DNA of 64,000 nucleotides, from assembly GCA_021399435.1 (NCBI GenBank), contig JAJTUP010000044.1:310001-374000 (forward strand), in the 5' to 3' direction. The notes below the pieces were generated by a model. The model was not told the origin of the DNA, did not search any database, and was given only the letters and a program-made list of their open reading frames with translations. This stretch comes from Diaporthe sp. PMI_573. Lineage: Eukaryota; Ascomycota; Sordariomycetes; Diaporthales; Diaporthaceae. The translations under genes and the position numbers were made by a program. This document shows positions 29,801 to 40,570 of the stretch, piece by piece. The number at the start of each line of letters is the position of its first letter. The stretch's first letter is position 1.

Positions 29801-31845
29801 CAAACTTTCGATCGCAAGAGAAAGCAGTTGTACATGTCCGCCCATGATCTTAAAATCAAACGCATTATACCAAACAGCGCGTACGCCGGGTGAAGTGTAA
29901 TCGCGGCGTAATAGACCGGTGTCTCGTCAAGCCGCGAGTAGTACCTGTCAAGCTTCTTCCAACAGAGGTTAATGTTAACCTTGAAATGTTCAGGATCGGG
30001 ATATCGATGGGCAGTAGCCTTATATACCTCCATTTTGCCAAGGAGGTATTCGTAGCCGAGCAGAATATCCCATGGACACCCATACGCCTCAGTGTGTCCT
30101 TCCTTCCGCTTGCGCTGCTGACCGTCGCCTTCGAGAGTAATCAAGACGTGCTCGAAGTGTTGCAGGACCTCGTTAAATAAAGAAATAATAGCCCAGTCTT
30201 TCCCTTGGAGTTTGTTTTCGTCCCTGAGGCAGAGTGGCACTTCGCTGCTCGACTTCTTTCCCCTCAATACTAGCCCCTCCCACTCGCTCTTCTGCTCGTA
30301 CCAAAGGTCCTCGAGGAAGTCCTTCAGGAGAAGGGCACGCCGAATCATATAAAGAGTGGAAAGCCAACGGGTGACCACATCAATAGTAACATCCAGAGGT
30401 TTCTTCACTCGAGTCGCCGGATCATCGGACTTGCTATACGCGGTAAGCTGGAGAAATCGGAGGAGATTGGTCAGCGTGTCTGAACGGTGAATCCAGAAGA
30501 CGAGCTTATGAAGTTTCCCAACGGGTCCTTTCCGTCTCAATAGCTCATGGAGTTTCACGTCAAGTGCCTCGTTCCCTTGGATACCGTCCTCGAAAGCCTC
30601 GGAATCATGGCCAAAGAGAAGTGCCTTAACGGCGAGATTGAGAATATGGCCAAAGCAACGCAATCGTCGAGTTTTACCCTCAAAGCCAAGCGCCTTCCCA
30701 ACTTCTTCCATTGCCGTATCGTTATTCTTGGCGTTGTCGAGTGTGAAATATCCCACCTTATGAGCTATGTCGTAGCTTCGAAGGACCTCGACAACGTGGG
30801 CGGCGATATTGTCGCCAGAATGGCGGTCGACGAGCTCAGGAACGCCGAGCACGAGTTTCCCGGGCTGGCCAAGGGTGTTGAGAAAGTAGCAACAGATTCC
30901 ATACAAAGCGTGGCGATTATTGGATCTCCAGCCATCGAACGCAATATGAATCAACCCCGGGGCTGCCGCTAATACTCGCTTGATCTCCGCCTTGTTTTCC
31001 TCGTACACCTGAAGAATCCGCCTGCGGACTGTATCGTGGGTAATATGCGCTTCGGTTGTCTTCACGAGTGGATTGAGATACTCGAAAGCAGCGCGGAGGC
31101 ATGGATCCTCACTTTGTCGGAAAGAAGAGTTGCTGTTGATGATCCACGAGACTACCAAACGCTGGAACACTAGCCGATCAAAGCGGCCAATAATCTGGTT
31201 TGCAATCTGCTGCTCTCGCGCGTCATGAGTATTCAGCTTCATCATCTCGGCTATATTCCTCGATGGTGTCTTCTCCTTTGCTTTGCTGGGCGGCCTCCGT
31301 TTTCCGGAAGGGTCCCAGACCCTGTGGTCATTCCAGAGATGGATCTCCGCGTTCTGCGTACCACTTGAGGCCGTCGAATGTGGGTTGGGCTTACGACTGT
31401 CAATACAGACCTTACAAACCCATCGCCGTTTGGTATCATCATCGCTCTTCTCGATATCGTAGCCGAACTGCCATATCCATGAGGATGTAGACCAAGGGAA
31501 GAGGTCCCACGAGTTCCCCACAACCTCCTGATCCGGCGACTCGAGCACCATAGAGTTGATAATTGGCGTCTCAGCCATTCTACGCGGTACTCATCGAGAA
31601 GTGACTTGCCTGGGCACGCTCGACGCGACACCTTTGGCGCGAAATGGCCACGACTGAATGGCTGTTATATTCTGTTCAAGGATACCTTTATTTGTATGTG
31701 AAAATGCCTGTAATAGAGGTACTTAAGATCTCGGCCAACCATGACCAAGCTGGTCCCCGCCTGAATTACGGGGGACGCGGCAAGAACCCCCCTGCCCTTC
31801 CACACCCCTGCTTCCATTTCCACGTATCCATTCCACGGAGCCCTG
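29785..31845 (-). mobile_element. hAT element, 3'-truncated, with BED-containing transposase
   Basis: The transposase frame runs from ATG 31578 to 29785 (597 residues). BED finger: SWIWQFGYDI, WVCKVC and HLWNDH (about residues 34-85). The core has HIAFDGWRS and FGHILNLAVKALLF, then RRKGPVGKLHKLVFWIHRSD and TRWLSTLYMIRRAL, up to LDETPVYYAAITLHPAY, after which homology is lost and the dimerisation domain is missing. The 5' end of the element is probably at 31845, where minus-strand CAGGGCTCCG starts, a hAT-like terminus sharing nine bases with the ends of the 626-2728 element. It is the same family as 571-4146, and the two are truncated at opposite ends. Confidence 0.8.
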
Positions 31846-33308
31846 GCGTGGATGGATGGATTATGTAACGGCCAGTTTGGTGGAATGGATGGAAATGGAT
31901 GCACGGACCATCCATTTCCACGGCGTGGATGCGTGGACCGTGGACGTGGAATGGATCGCCAGCCTGATAGGCTATACGTGTGTGTGGAGGCAAGAGTTGC
32001 GACGCCTGGTTGGCGAGAGCATATATTGGCATAACTTGGAGTGGCACTAATACTGCCCCTGCAGGGACAGCGATGCAACACGCGAACGGGGTGTTTCTCT
32101 CTATCGATGGTCACTGGACCCTTTTGGAGAGACAGACTCATCACACAGGTGATACGTCGTGACGTGAGAGGGATTTCGAAGGGTGGGGAACTCAACTTTA
32201 TCCCATGAGCTAGGCTTGTCCCAACACTTTTTTTCAAGAATGCTTGCAATTCGCATCCGAGGACAAGGAAGGTGAGAGAGGTGCGCTGCAGTCAGATGGC
32301 CAAGCTCGATAGTACCAGGAGGGTTGTTGATTAGTATGGCTCTCCCATGGCTGGAGGTGCAGTGCATTGCATATGGGACAAGCTTATTCCGAGTCAGGAT
32401 TTACAAGTCACCTTGCATGCAGGAACGCAGGAACGTGTGTCGTCGTCTCGGTGGGCGGCCATGACTGCCATGCAGTGGTTTGTACTTCAGAGTTTACGTG
32501 GGCGAGTGAGAAGCGTGAATAAGCCCCGGGGGATGCAGAGCTATGCAAGGGGATGCGAAGCTATGCTTCGTGTTTATGGTGTACAGGGGCTGGTGCATTC
32601 GATGCCTGTTTGCTTTGGACGTTTTGAGTGGCTGACGGTCAGCACATGGATGGTATTTAGTGGTTGACAAGACGTGACGGACAGGACAGTGAGACTCAAC
32701 ATGCAGGAGCAGGAGGGAGGGGGAAGGGGGAGGAAAAAATAAAATAAAATTAAAGCAATGTGTAGGACATATAGTATCATTGAATCCGCAAGTCCTGACC
32801 CATAAGACAGTCAGTCCGAGGCATGCTGCTCGCTTCAGTAACTTGTTACCTATATATATCAATCGAAACAAACCAAGCCACGTCTGCAGTCCGGGACAAG
32901 AGAATATCTCCCTTGCTTCACCACAGTAATTATTTCAGTCCCCTCCATATTGGACCACCCAATCGTCCAACCATGCTCTCGGCCCCGCGGCCAGCACCTA
33001 AATTTAGTGGGCGAGGCAGGCCACTGTCGACTGGCACAGGCGACCGGGTCTGGTGGCTGTTGGCCCAAGCTCAAGATTTTCAGGCTGAGGTCGTCCCAGC
33101 CAATGCCCAGGCTCAAACCCAGGCCCAGACACCCCAGACCCGCCCGGCTGGCAGCAAAACTAGGCCCAAGACAGCCGATCTCGTCTCGGCTTGTACCAAC
33201 AAATAACTAATATCCTGACGATATCACTTACCCTCGACCTCAGAGTCGCCCTCACCTGACTGAACCGTCCAATATGGCACAAACAACAACAACAACAACA
33301 TCATAATG
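31846..33308. other. Intergenic with TGGAT-rich inverted repeats
   Basis: No gene is supported. 31846-31960 is dense in TGGATGGAT/ATCCATTCC words forming overlapping inverted repeats beside the hAT end. A purine-rich tract lies at 32700-32760. A gag-like or host exon reading could not be supported before 33309. Confidence 0.45.
33282..33300. repeat. AAC microsatellite
   Basis: (AAC)n of about six units just before the first open frame of the Gypsy region. Confidence 0.85.
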
Positions 33309-33529
33309 CTGCAGCAAGATCTTCTCGACACCCTATTTCTGAATCGAAAGGCACTGGCGGGCGTTGGAGGCGGCGAGACGAGCGGCGCAGGGAACAACGA
33401 CGACCACCACCACACAAACGACGATACACAACAACAACCTCACGCCACCGAGGGAGGCAGCAGGAGCACAGCAACAGCTCTCACGATGAACAAGGACGTG
33501 GGAGGTCCAGACGCTGCCGGCGGGGAGAA

Positions 33530-34270
33530 GTGCCCCGTCGACCACCGCAGCAGGGAGGCATGGATGGCCCAGGCAAAAGCTGCACAGGAGGCACAAGAGA
33601 CATCTGCACAAACGACATCACCACCACAAGCCTCGAAGCCTACAAGTTCTTCCACATGGGAATGGCCACGGAGTTCTGGATCACTGAAACAGGGCATGAC
33701 GTTTTCATCGGAATGGAATGGCTGGCGAGACAGCGCGTCTTGCTAGACTGCCACGGACGAGGCATGGTATGGCCCGACGACCTCCCAGCCTTGGCGAAGT
33801 ACTCTCCAGCTGTCCAGCTGCCACCGCGGGGCCTATCCGACGGTTTGGTCGATCCTAAGGTTCAGAAAGATGCCGAACGGCGCGATATAAAGGTGGAGGA
33901 AGCCCACAAGCAGTACCAGATCCTGCGCAGATCCTGGAGAAGAGATGCCCCAGGCCTAAACCCGACCGACAGTCGACCAATACAAACCGCCGAGAAACCT
34001 AAGGCAGCCGCAACCCTCTCAGCTATAGAAGTGATGGAAGATCAGGTTGTTGTCTCTGCACTCACCAGAAGGTTGGAAGAGGACCCTCGCAGAGAGCGTT
34101 GGGGGCAACTAGCCCTGCCGGAAGAGGCGATCAGACTCGACGACAGTCAGCCGGATACTGGTGAGCTCGAAGACATTCGATGGCAAAAAGATCCCGTTCC
34201 CAGCCGACGAAGATCCGGAACATGTCCAGCTCGTAAGGGACCACATTCCGAAAGCGCTAGCCCACCTTGA
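33530..34270 (+). CDS. Gypsy protease-region ORF (partial gag-pol)
   Basis: The frame has TTSLEAYKFFHMGMATEFWI and then HDVFIGMEWLARQRVLLDCH ... MVWPDD, matching the C-terminal half of a retropepsin domain of fungal Gypsy elements (the D-V-x-I-G-x-x-W-L segment). The catalytic DTG loop and nucleocapsid zinc knuckle are absent, so most of gag and the start of the protease are lost or deleted. It overlaps the start of the pol frame (34161) in a different phase, so the two are joined by a frameshift, natural or mutational. An upstream frame from 33309 (Asp/His/Gln-rich) may be a leftover of gag. Confidence 0.55.
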   Translation: MPRRPPQQGGMDGPGKSCTGGTRDICTNDITTTSLEAYKFFHMGMATEFWITETGHDVFIGMEWLARQRVLLDCHGRGMVWPDDLPALAKYSPAVQLPPRGLSDGLVDPKVQKDAERRDIKVEEAHKQYQILRRSWRRDAPGLNPTDSRPIQTAEKPKAAATLSAIEVMEDQVVVSALTRRLEEDPRRERWGQLALPEEAIRLDDSQPDTGELEDIRWQKDPVPSRRRSGTCPARKGPHSESASPP

Positions 34271-37200
34271 AGGGTTCTTCTCGAGGAAGGAGGCCAACAC
34301 ACTACCGCCACACCGCCCTGATCACGATGTTGTTCTAGAGCTAGAGCAACCGCTGCCAGCAACCGGCCCGCCCTCATACCGCACACCAGTCCAGTTCCTG
34401 CCCTTGGAGAAGGAGACAACCGACAAGCTGCTGAAACTGGGCTTCATCGAGCGCTGTATGCGAGCAGATGCAGCCCCGGTGCTGTTTGTCCCAAAGCCGC
34501 ATTCCTCAGACCGACGGTTCTGCATTGACTACCGCTGGCGCAACCGGTTTCTGAAGAACCGACTTGTCCCAGCACCCGACCTGAATGGAACGGTCTTTAA
34601 CTGCCGAAACGCCCGCCGCTTCTCAAAGATTGATATCATCCAGGCCTTCCACCGACTCCGTATAGCTGTGGGCTCTGAATACTTGACAGCATTCCGCACC
34701 CGTCAAGGCACCTTCCAGTGGAAAGTGCTGCCCTTTCGCCTCAAGGTCGGCCCAGCCTGGTGGCAGCAGTTTATCAACTCCCAGCTCCACGAACTCCTGG
34801 GTTTCTGCGCCAGCGCCTATGCTGATGATGTGCTGATCTACTCGGGCGAAGACGAACAAGAACACTGGGAATACTGCGAGGAAGTTATCTACAGGCTGCA
34901 CAAGGCTGGTCTCCAAGGCGACATCAAGAAGTCACGATTTAATGTGTCCAAGGTGGACTACCTTGGTATTGTGATGGAAGCTGGCATTGGAATCAGTATT
35001 GACCCAGCTAAGGTTAAAGCGATCAGCGAGTGGAGGTTTGAAGACCTTACCAGCCGAACCGCCATCCGTTCCTTTATAGGTCTTTGCAACTATATTCGAA
35101 TGTTTACCCATCACGCTAGTGGGATTGCAGAACCCCTAAACCGACTGCTGAAGAAGGATGTCCCGTTTGAGATGGGACCTGAACAGAAGGCAGCCTTTGA
35201 GGAGATGAAGAAGCTAGCCTGCAAAGCACCTGTCCTTGCCTTCTTCCAGCCGGGAAGGCCAACACGGGTTGAGACCGACGCCTCCCGGAACGCCACCGGG
35301 GGTGTTATCTGGCAACAGCAGGATGACGGTACCTGGAAGCCAGTGGGGTATGCCTCAAAGACGATGACTCCTGCGGAGAGAGCATACCCTATCCAGGATC
35401 GGGAGCTATTAGCAGTTGTTCAAACCCTCGAGCATTTCTGTCCAGAACTCCAAGGTCAAAAGTTCTTTGTGGTGACCGATCACCAAGCCCTGCTGTACTT
35501 CTCGACCAAGCGCCTCTTATCGACCCGTCAGGTTCGGTGGGCAGACTTCCTGTCTAACTTTGACATCACATTCGAGTACCGCCCCGGGAAGGAGAATGTC
35601 GCAGCCGACGCTCTATCCCGTAAGACAGTCGACCTCCCTACCGTCAAGGCGCGTGAACGAGAAGAGAGGACCATGGCTCTGATCCCTAAGGCAAGACTCT
35701 CGCCTACAGCCCAGCCTGCCGAGCAAGTGGAAACAGTTCCGGACCGCGAAGTGATTGCCGCGGCTGACCTTGCCGACCACGCCGATATCCCTCAGGGCGC
35801 AGACCTAGTCGACCTTATCAAGCGGGAAAACCAAGTCCAAGGACTTGGTTCGAGGGACGGACGTCTTTGGGTGCCAGAGAAGACAACAGATAGCGGCATC
35901 TATCTGCAGACAGCCCTGATCCGAGAAGCACATGTCCCGAAGATCTTCACGCACCCAGGCCAGAACAAGGTTATTAAGATGCTGGAGCGAGAATACTACT
36001 GGCCACAACTGAAGCAGTCAGTACGCAAGTATATCCGCAACTGTCATGAGTGCCGGCGAAATAAGATCCCGCGAGACAAGACACCAGGGCTTCTTCACCC
36101 ACTGCCAGTACCGGGAGAAGTCTGGGAACATGTTGTCGTTGACGGCAAAACAATGCCCAAGGACCGATTTGGGTACGACTATGTATGGGGCTTTGTGTGC
36201 AAGCTAAGCAGACTCCTGGCCACACTTCCGGGGAAGAAGACCGATACAGCGGAGACACTGGCCACGAGATACTATCGCTATTTGTACCGTTTCCTAGGAT
36301 TGCCGACGATCTGGATCAGTGATAATGCCGGACATTTTGTCTCAGCCTTTCTTGCCAAACTGAATGAGCTGACGGGAACAAAGCATCGGCACCGGAGCGC
36401 CTACCACCCCCAGACTCAAGGTGCGATCGAGCTCACAAACCAGGAGCTCGACCAGCGGCTACGGTTTTACATCGACAAGTACCAAGACGATTGGAGTGTG
36501 CACCTGCCAGCCCTTGATTTCGCGCACGACTCGTCGTGGCACTCCGCAATCGATATGTCACCACTAAAGGTCATGCTAGGCAAGGACATACGGAACCCGT
36601 TGTCTTTAGACCCAAGCACAGCAGAGGCAACAGCAGGACCAGCCGAGAGGGCCCTTAAGCTGGTCAGACAGACCAAGGAGGTGCAGGAACTCGCCCGCCG
36701 TGCCGCCGCCAGCACGCAGGAGAAACAGAAGGCCCAGGCAAACAAGAAGCGTCGCCCAGTGAACTTTAAGGTTCACGACAAGGTCTTCCTGCGAAAGAAG
36801 GGATTCTCAACACAGACTCCAACCACCCGCCTCGACTCGCAGTTCGTAGGCCCCTTTGAGATTCTAGAGGAAAGAGGCCACAGTTACGTCCTCGACCTTC
36901 CAGCTTCGTATAAGATGCCCAACCTGTTCCACGCCGACCGGCTCAGGAAGGCCGACGACGACCCGTTGCCACAGCAGGTCCAGGTACCACCCCCACCAGA
37001 AGAAATCAATGGCGAACTAGAGTTCGAGGTCGAACAAATCAAACAGAGCCGACTCCACGGCCGAAACAGAGAACTGCAGTACCAGGTGGCCTGGCGAGGA
37101 TGCGACCCTGACGACACTTGGTACCCTGCCGAGAACTTCAAGAACGCCGCAATAGCCCTAGAGACCTTCCATCGAGAACACCCAGAAGCACCCGGTCCAC

Positions 37201-37319
37201 CGCTACGACTGCAAAAATGGATTTGGTCTGCAGCAGCAGACGAGGAAGACGACGACCACCCGGACGATAACAGGGCAGAAAAGACAGGCAAGCAAAGCAG
37301 GTCTAGACGGCATACATAA
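34161..37319 (+). CDS. Gypsy (Metaviridae-type) pol: RT, RNase H, integrase, chromodomain
   Basis: An uninterrupted frame of 1,052 codons; it opens without an ATG, as expected for a frameshift-expressed pol. Reverse transcriptase has YADDVLIYS (Y220). RNase H starts at VETDASRNATGG (D372). The integrase zinc-binding site has H591, H598, C628 and C631. The integrase catalytic triad is D661, D721 and E757 with 35 residues between the last two; the second motif reads DNAGHF. A chromodomain (about 955-1012: FEVEQIKQSRLHGRNRELQY followed by VAWRGCDPDDTWYPAENF) would target integration to chromatin. No stops are present, so it is recently active or well preserved, although the 5' end of the element is missing. 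Confidence 0.9.
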   Translation: MSSKTFDGKKIPFPADEDPEHVQLVRDHIPKALAHLEGFFSRKEANTLPPHRPDHDVVLELEQPLPATGPPSYRTPVQFLPLEKETTDKLLKLGFIERCMRADAAPVLFVPKPHSSDRRFCIDYRWRNRFLKNRLVPAPDLNGTVFNCRNARRFSKIDIIQAFHRLRIAVGSEYLTAFRTRQGTFQWKVLPFRLKVGPAWWQQFINSQLHELLGFCASAYADDVLIYSGEDEQEHWEYCEEVIYRLHKAGLQGDIKKSRFNVSKVDYLGIVMEAGIGISIDPAKVKAISEWRFEDLTSRTAIRSFIGLCNYIRMFTHHASGIAEPLNRLLKKDVPFEMGPEQKAAFEEMKKLACKAPVLAFFQPGRPTRVETDASRNATGGVIWQQQDDGTWKPVGYASKTMTPAERAYPIQDRELLAVVQTLEHFCPELQGQKFFVVTDHQALLYFSTKRLLSTRQVRWADFLSNFDITFEYRPGKENVAADALSRKTVDLPTVKAREREERTMALIPKARLSPTAQPAEQVETVPDREVIAAADLADHADIPQGADLVDLIKRENQVQGLGSRDGRLWVPEKTTDSGIYLQTALIREAHVPKIFTHPGQNKVIKMLEREYYWPQLKQSVRKYIRNCHECRRNKIPRDKTPGLLHPLPVPGEVWEHVVVDGKTMPKDRFGYDYVWGFVCKLSRLLATLPGKKTDTAETLATRYYRYLYRFLGLPTIWISDNAGHFVSAFLAKLNELTGTKHRHRSAYHPQTQGAIELTNQELDQRLRFYIDKYQDDWSVHLPALDFAHDSSWHSAIDMSPLKVMLGKDIRNPLSLDPSTAEATAGPAERALKLVRQTKEVQELARRAAASTQEKQKAQANKKRRPVNFKVHDKVFLRKKGFSTQTPTTRLDSQFVGPFEILEERGHSYVLDLPASYKMPNLFHADRLRKADDDPLPQQVQVPPPPEEINGELEFEVEQIKQSRLHGRNRELQYQVAWRGCDPDDTWYPAENFKNAAIALETFHREHPEAPGPPLRLQKWIWSAAADEEDDDHPDDNRAEKTGKQSRSRRHT

Positions 37320-37371
37320 CGTCACAAGCTACGCGAAACCGTCCCGGTGTCTGCGTTTTGGAGGGGGGTAG

Positions 37372-37847
37372 TGTGACGGCAGCCACGGTAGGCAAGCCAC
37401 CTAGCCGTCACAAGGACCCTAACCCTTAGCCCCACAGTCGCGTCAAGACTTCGCGAGCCAGAGGACCGCCAGAGCTCCGCTCCCCCCTTTTTTTTCCTCC
37501 TCTCCTCAGCTTAGAATATTCGTTGATAGCGCCAATAGACCCAGCTCCCATGCTGCATCTCGTGCTGGCCGTGACAAGTGGATGGGCCGAAATAGAAGGG
37601 CCGAGCCTTATTGCCAAGCAAAAAGGACTCTTGCTCACGCACCTCGTGCGGGATGATGCCCTCTCTGCTGTTGCGGGCATGGCCCGATATTTCGGAGGCT
37701 CCGGATTTCGGAGCCTGACATGGGTTTCCGGGTTAAAACCCCCGGAAACCGTAGAGGGATACTGTTTCTTCCCTTCTTCCTTTTTCCTCCATCGAACCTA
37801 GCCTAGCTACGGACTAATAGAGCGTTGACCTATTTGACCCCGTCACA
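37372..37847 (+). repeat. 3' LTR of the Gypsy element
   Basis: A polypurine tract (TTTTGGAGGGGGGTAG) ends at 37371 and the LTR starts TGTGACGG, ending CCGTCACA at 37847, so both ends carry the TG...CA inverted terminus extended to 8 bp. Length is 476 bp. No matching 5' LTR occurs upstream of 33300, so the element is 5'-truncated. Confidence 0.8.
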
Positions 37848-38341
37848 TCTGCTACCGATGGGTTTGAGTGCTGAAGCAAGAGTCCTAGCGTCGGGGGGAG
37901 GAGGTGGTCTTCGAGACGTTTCGAATGGACGGGCTTCTCCAGCAGCTCGAGATAGCTTCTCGATGAGGACTTGAGCTTGCTAGGACTCGACGGTCGTCGC
38001 CTCGGTTGAGACGTCTTGACAGGAGAAAGTCGTCGAAGGGGGATCAAGTTCCTCGACTTCGGGTTGAGGTCGTCGTCAGCTTGATCCATTTCAGTGGCAT
38101 TCCTCTTCCCCCGCGAAGTGTTCGACATGCATGTTGATGTAGGCCTGTGCGGCGCGTTGTATGGAGCAGTGAAGTTGGTGTCAGCGGCTTTCTGGTGGCG
38201 TGAGCGTTTCGCGGGCCACGAGTTGTCAGGCTCGTCTGCGGGGTCGTCGCGTGGTAGGATTGAGTGTATCGCGAATGCTTCTGTCGACTTGAACCAATCC
38301 TGAATCCAATGAGCCTTGTCGACAGAAGAAAAGTCGGCCAT
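37848..38341 (-). pseudogene. PD-(D/E)XK-type gene, N-terminal part, cut by the Gypsy LTR
   Basis: From ATG 38341 the frame reads MADFSSVDKAHWIQDWFKST, then a Pro/Ser/Arg-rich region and RRRPSSPSKLKSSSRSYLEL followed by LEKPVH. The gene at 12267 has the same arrangement (RRRSPSPIKSIADLDRLEKPV). The frame runs straight into the LTR at 37847, so the catalytic half is lost here. No continuation was found on the far side of the Gypsy element, consistent with that side also being deleted. Confidence 0.6.
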
Positions 38342-38737
38342 GATGCGCAGAGGCCGGAAGCGCCGCAGAGCAAGTATACGACAGGATTCCCGACAGTCCA
38401 AAAGATCGGGAACCGCTCAAGGCAGGTGTTGCTCAACATGCTGTTGGGTCTGTATTATATAATCATAACGGCTCCGGACCTCTAGATCCTGCACAACTGT
38501 GTTCGATGTAATGTAACCAATGTGGAAGTAGGAATAGCCGTCTTGTTCAGACTGTACGCGTACCCACCCAGACGAAAATTGTGGATCGACTCGTAGCAGC
38601 AATTAACCTCCCTGCAACCAGCCTGAACCTCACGGGTTACTCATGTTACCGCAGCCATAGTATGCAAATTTATACATCTACCTTTGAGAACAAATGAATA
38701 CATTTGGGATGATAAAAAAGAGGCCGCTGTTATCTGA
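38342..38737. other. Short intergenic stretch
   Basis: No gene is supported. It would contain the promoter of the broken PD-(D/E)XK gene (reading left) and the 3' flank of the HNH gene. Confidence 0.4.
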
Positions 38738-40223
38738 TCAAGGATTTGCCTCACCTCGTTTCTCGCTCATCAAACCGTCCTTAGAGAAACCGCCAGGCGG
38801 CCTGTACAGCCCCGGGGGATGACTTCCCGACCAACTGTCATTCAGATTTTCCTCGGTATCAACCACAGAAGTGTCTGTTAACGAGGGCAGCGTGTCGACA
38901 GTATGCTCACTCCTGACATGCCCCTGCCGCCGCTTGCGACGTCGTCCCCGTTCTTCCTCCTCCGAATCAGAGCAATCGCAATGCTCAGCGTCGACCCCAC
39001 CCCATGGGTGTACTCTTACTCGTCTTGTCTTCTGCGGTGGCCACTCCCATCCACTATCATCCTCCTCCTCGTCGTTAGCTGACGTCTGGGAACGAGATCG
39101 CTTCCTGCTGCTCGGACTCTCGCTCGCCTTCCTTGAACCACCGCCACTATAGAGGTCTCGCAGAGCCGTTTCAGACAACCATTCCCTCTGCACCTCATGC
39201 CGGTTTCCAGCCCGTAGTCTGGCGACATACTTCTCCGTCGGACTAAATGCTATGAATGGCTTTAAGAGCATAAAGACAGCCTGCGCGAATTGCAAAGATA
39301 TATTGCTTTGCAACACACTCAAAAGCATTTCTCTGGATTAGCCTGTTGTGCCATTTGGCGGCGAACTCCCGGCTTCCTGGTGTTGGCGCCGTGAGAACGT
39401 GCGCTACGTATTGACCTCCTCGCTTAGGAACAAAGGCGAACATATGTGCGTCCCACATGTTGTGTAAATCCGCTCGTATAGTAATCTTATTGCGTGTATT
39501 GTGAATGAAGCGCATAGTATGCTGCTCATCCTCGTAGCGTTTCATGTTGTTAACTTGAAACCATGTAATGTTGGCAGAAGGAACTATGTGCGCTCTGGTG
39601 ATTGAATAGTCATAGTTGGAGAGGACGCATCGCGAGAAATTGGGACGCGGGACAGCAAATGCTGCAATGGGAAGTACGGGGGGCGGGTGAGGAGGTGCTG
39701 TCGCATCATCAGGAGGAGCGGCTGCGTCGGCATCGGGACGGTCGGCGTAGGGACGGTCGGCGTTGGGAGGAGCGGTCGTGTCTGCATCACCGTCGCCCCA
39801 ACCCAGATTCAAGAAGTTGTCATGAGGGAATCGCCAGTCTTCGAAAGTCGGAACGATCGGATACACATAGCGGCCCTGTCTTTGTTCCACGTCGCCGTCG
39901 CCATCACCATCGCGCCGCTCGACAATGAGCCAGTAGCTGTCTTCTGTCAGAATTCCGTCTGGCGCAACTGTAACAGCCTGTTGCCCGTCCCGATCAGTTG
40001 CCAAGTATCCATGAAAAGCATTGTTGGCGATAATCTGGCAGGCTTGAAGTGCAGTGCGGTGATGGACGCCTGTAGCTAGTCCATTTCGGTCCAGCCGGGG
40101 TAGTTTGAGCAGAACGTCATCGAAGTCTGCGTAGGCCGGATGCCTAAAGGAGATCGTAGAGTATGGCGGGATGAAGCGAGAACTGAGGTCTTCGTGCACC
40201 CGCGGCTCCAGTGTGACGTCCAT
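38738..40223 (-). pseudogene. Fungal HNH endonuclease-family gene with one frameshift
   Basis: The first ATG is 40223. The first frame runs to 39243 and carries a fungal HNH_2-type site: RCVLSNYDYSITRAHIVPSA, ITWFQVNNM and IRADLHNMWDAHMFAFVPKR, i.e. C, H, N and the second H in order. At about 39285-39300 homology passes without an intron signal into the +1 frame (FAQAVFMLLKPFIAFSPTEK), which ends at 38738 after a basic/acidic Ser-rich tail (SSRKRSRSQ, DEEEDD). One inserted or deleted base would explain this. Family members are widespread in ascomycetes with unknown roles. An Ala/Pro/Asp-rich repeat (ADRPYADRPDADAAAPPDDA) interrupts the middle. Confidence 0.65.
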
Positions 40224-40570
40224 GGCGGCGGTAGCCGAGTTCACTAGTGGGTGGTATTTGACTGTAGCCAAGCGTGATGCGCCGAGTCTTTGATTGACGT
40301 TTGGAGGTCAGACGGTTACTGACTAGGTGGCAGGCAGCCGATATCCTGGCTGGCCTACCCAAGGTAGTTGTGTCCATCCGCATGGGCGTGGGTTTGCTTT
40401 CAGATCACATAGCTCTGCTATAGTGATGACTCTAGCAGGTCTGGCGTGGTTGCTTGTGTTGTCGAGAACGAGACGGGACTTTATTGCAGCCAAGCTGGAG
40501 GGGCGGATTGGTTGGCCATCCCTATCTAATCAGCTGCCTGCCGGTGAGTTAGGAGTGCCAAGACGGAGAC
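40224..40570. other. Intergenic between divergent genes
   Basis: A 347-bp gap between the HNH gene (left) and the two-exon gene (right), presumably with both promoters. I see no distinctive site. Confidence 0.4.

Noticed and set aside
37410..37435. CCCTAACCC near the Gypsy LTR start (telomere-like)
   Set aside because: Only about two imperfect units, inside an LTR; not an interstitial telomere array. The same applies to GGTTAGGGTT at about 58320.
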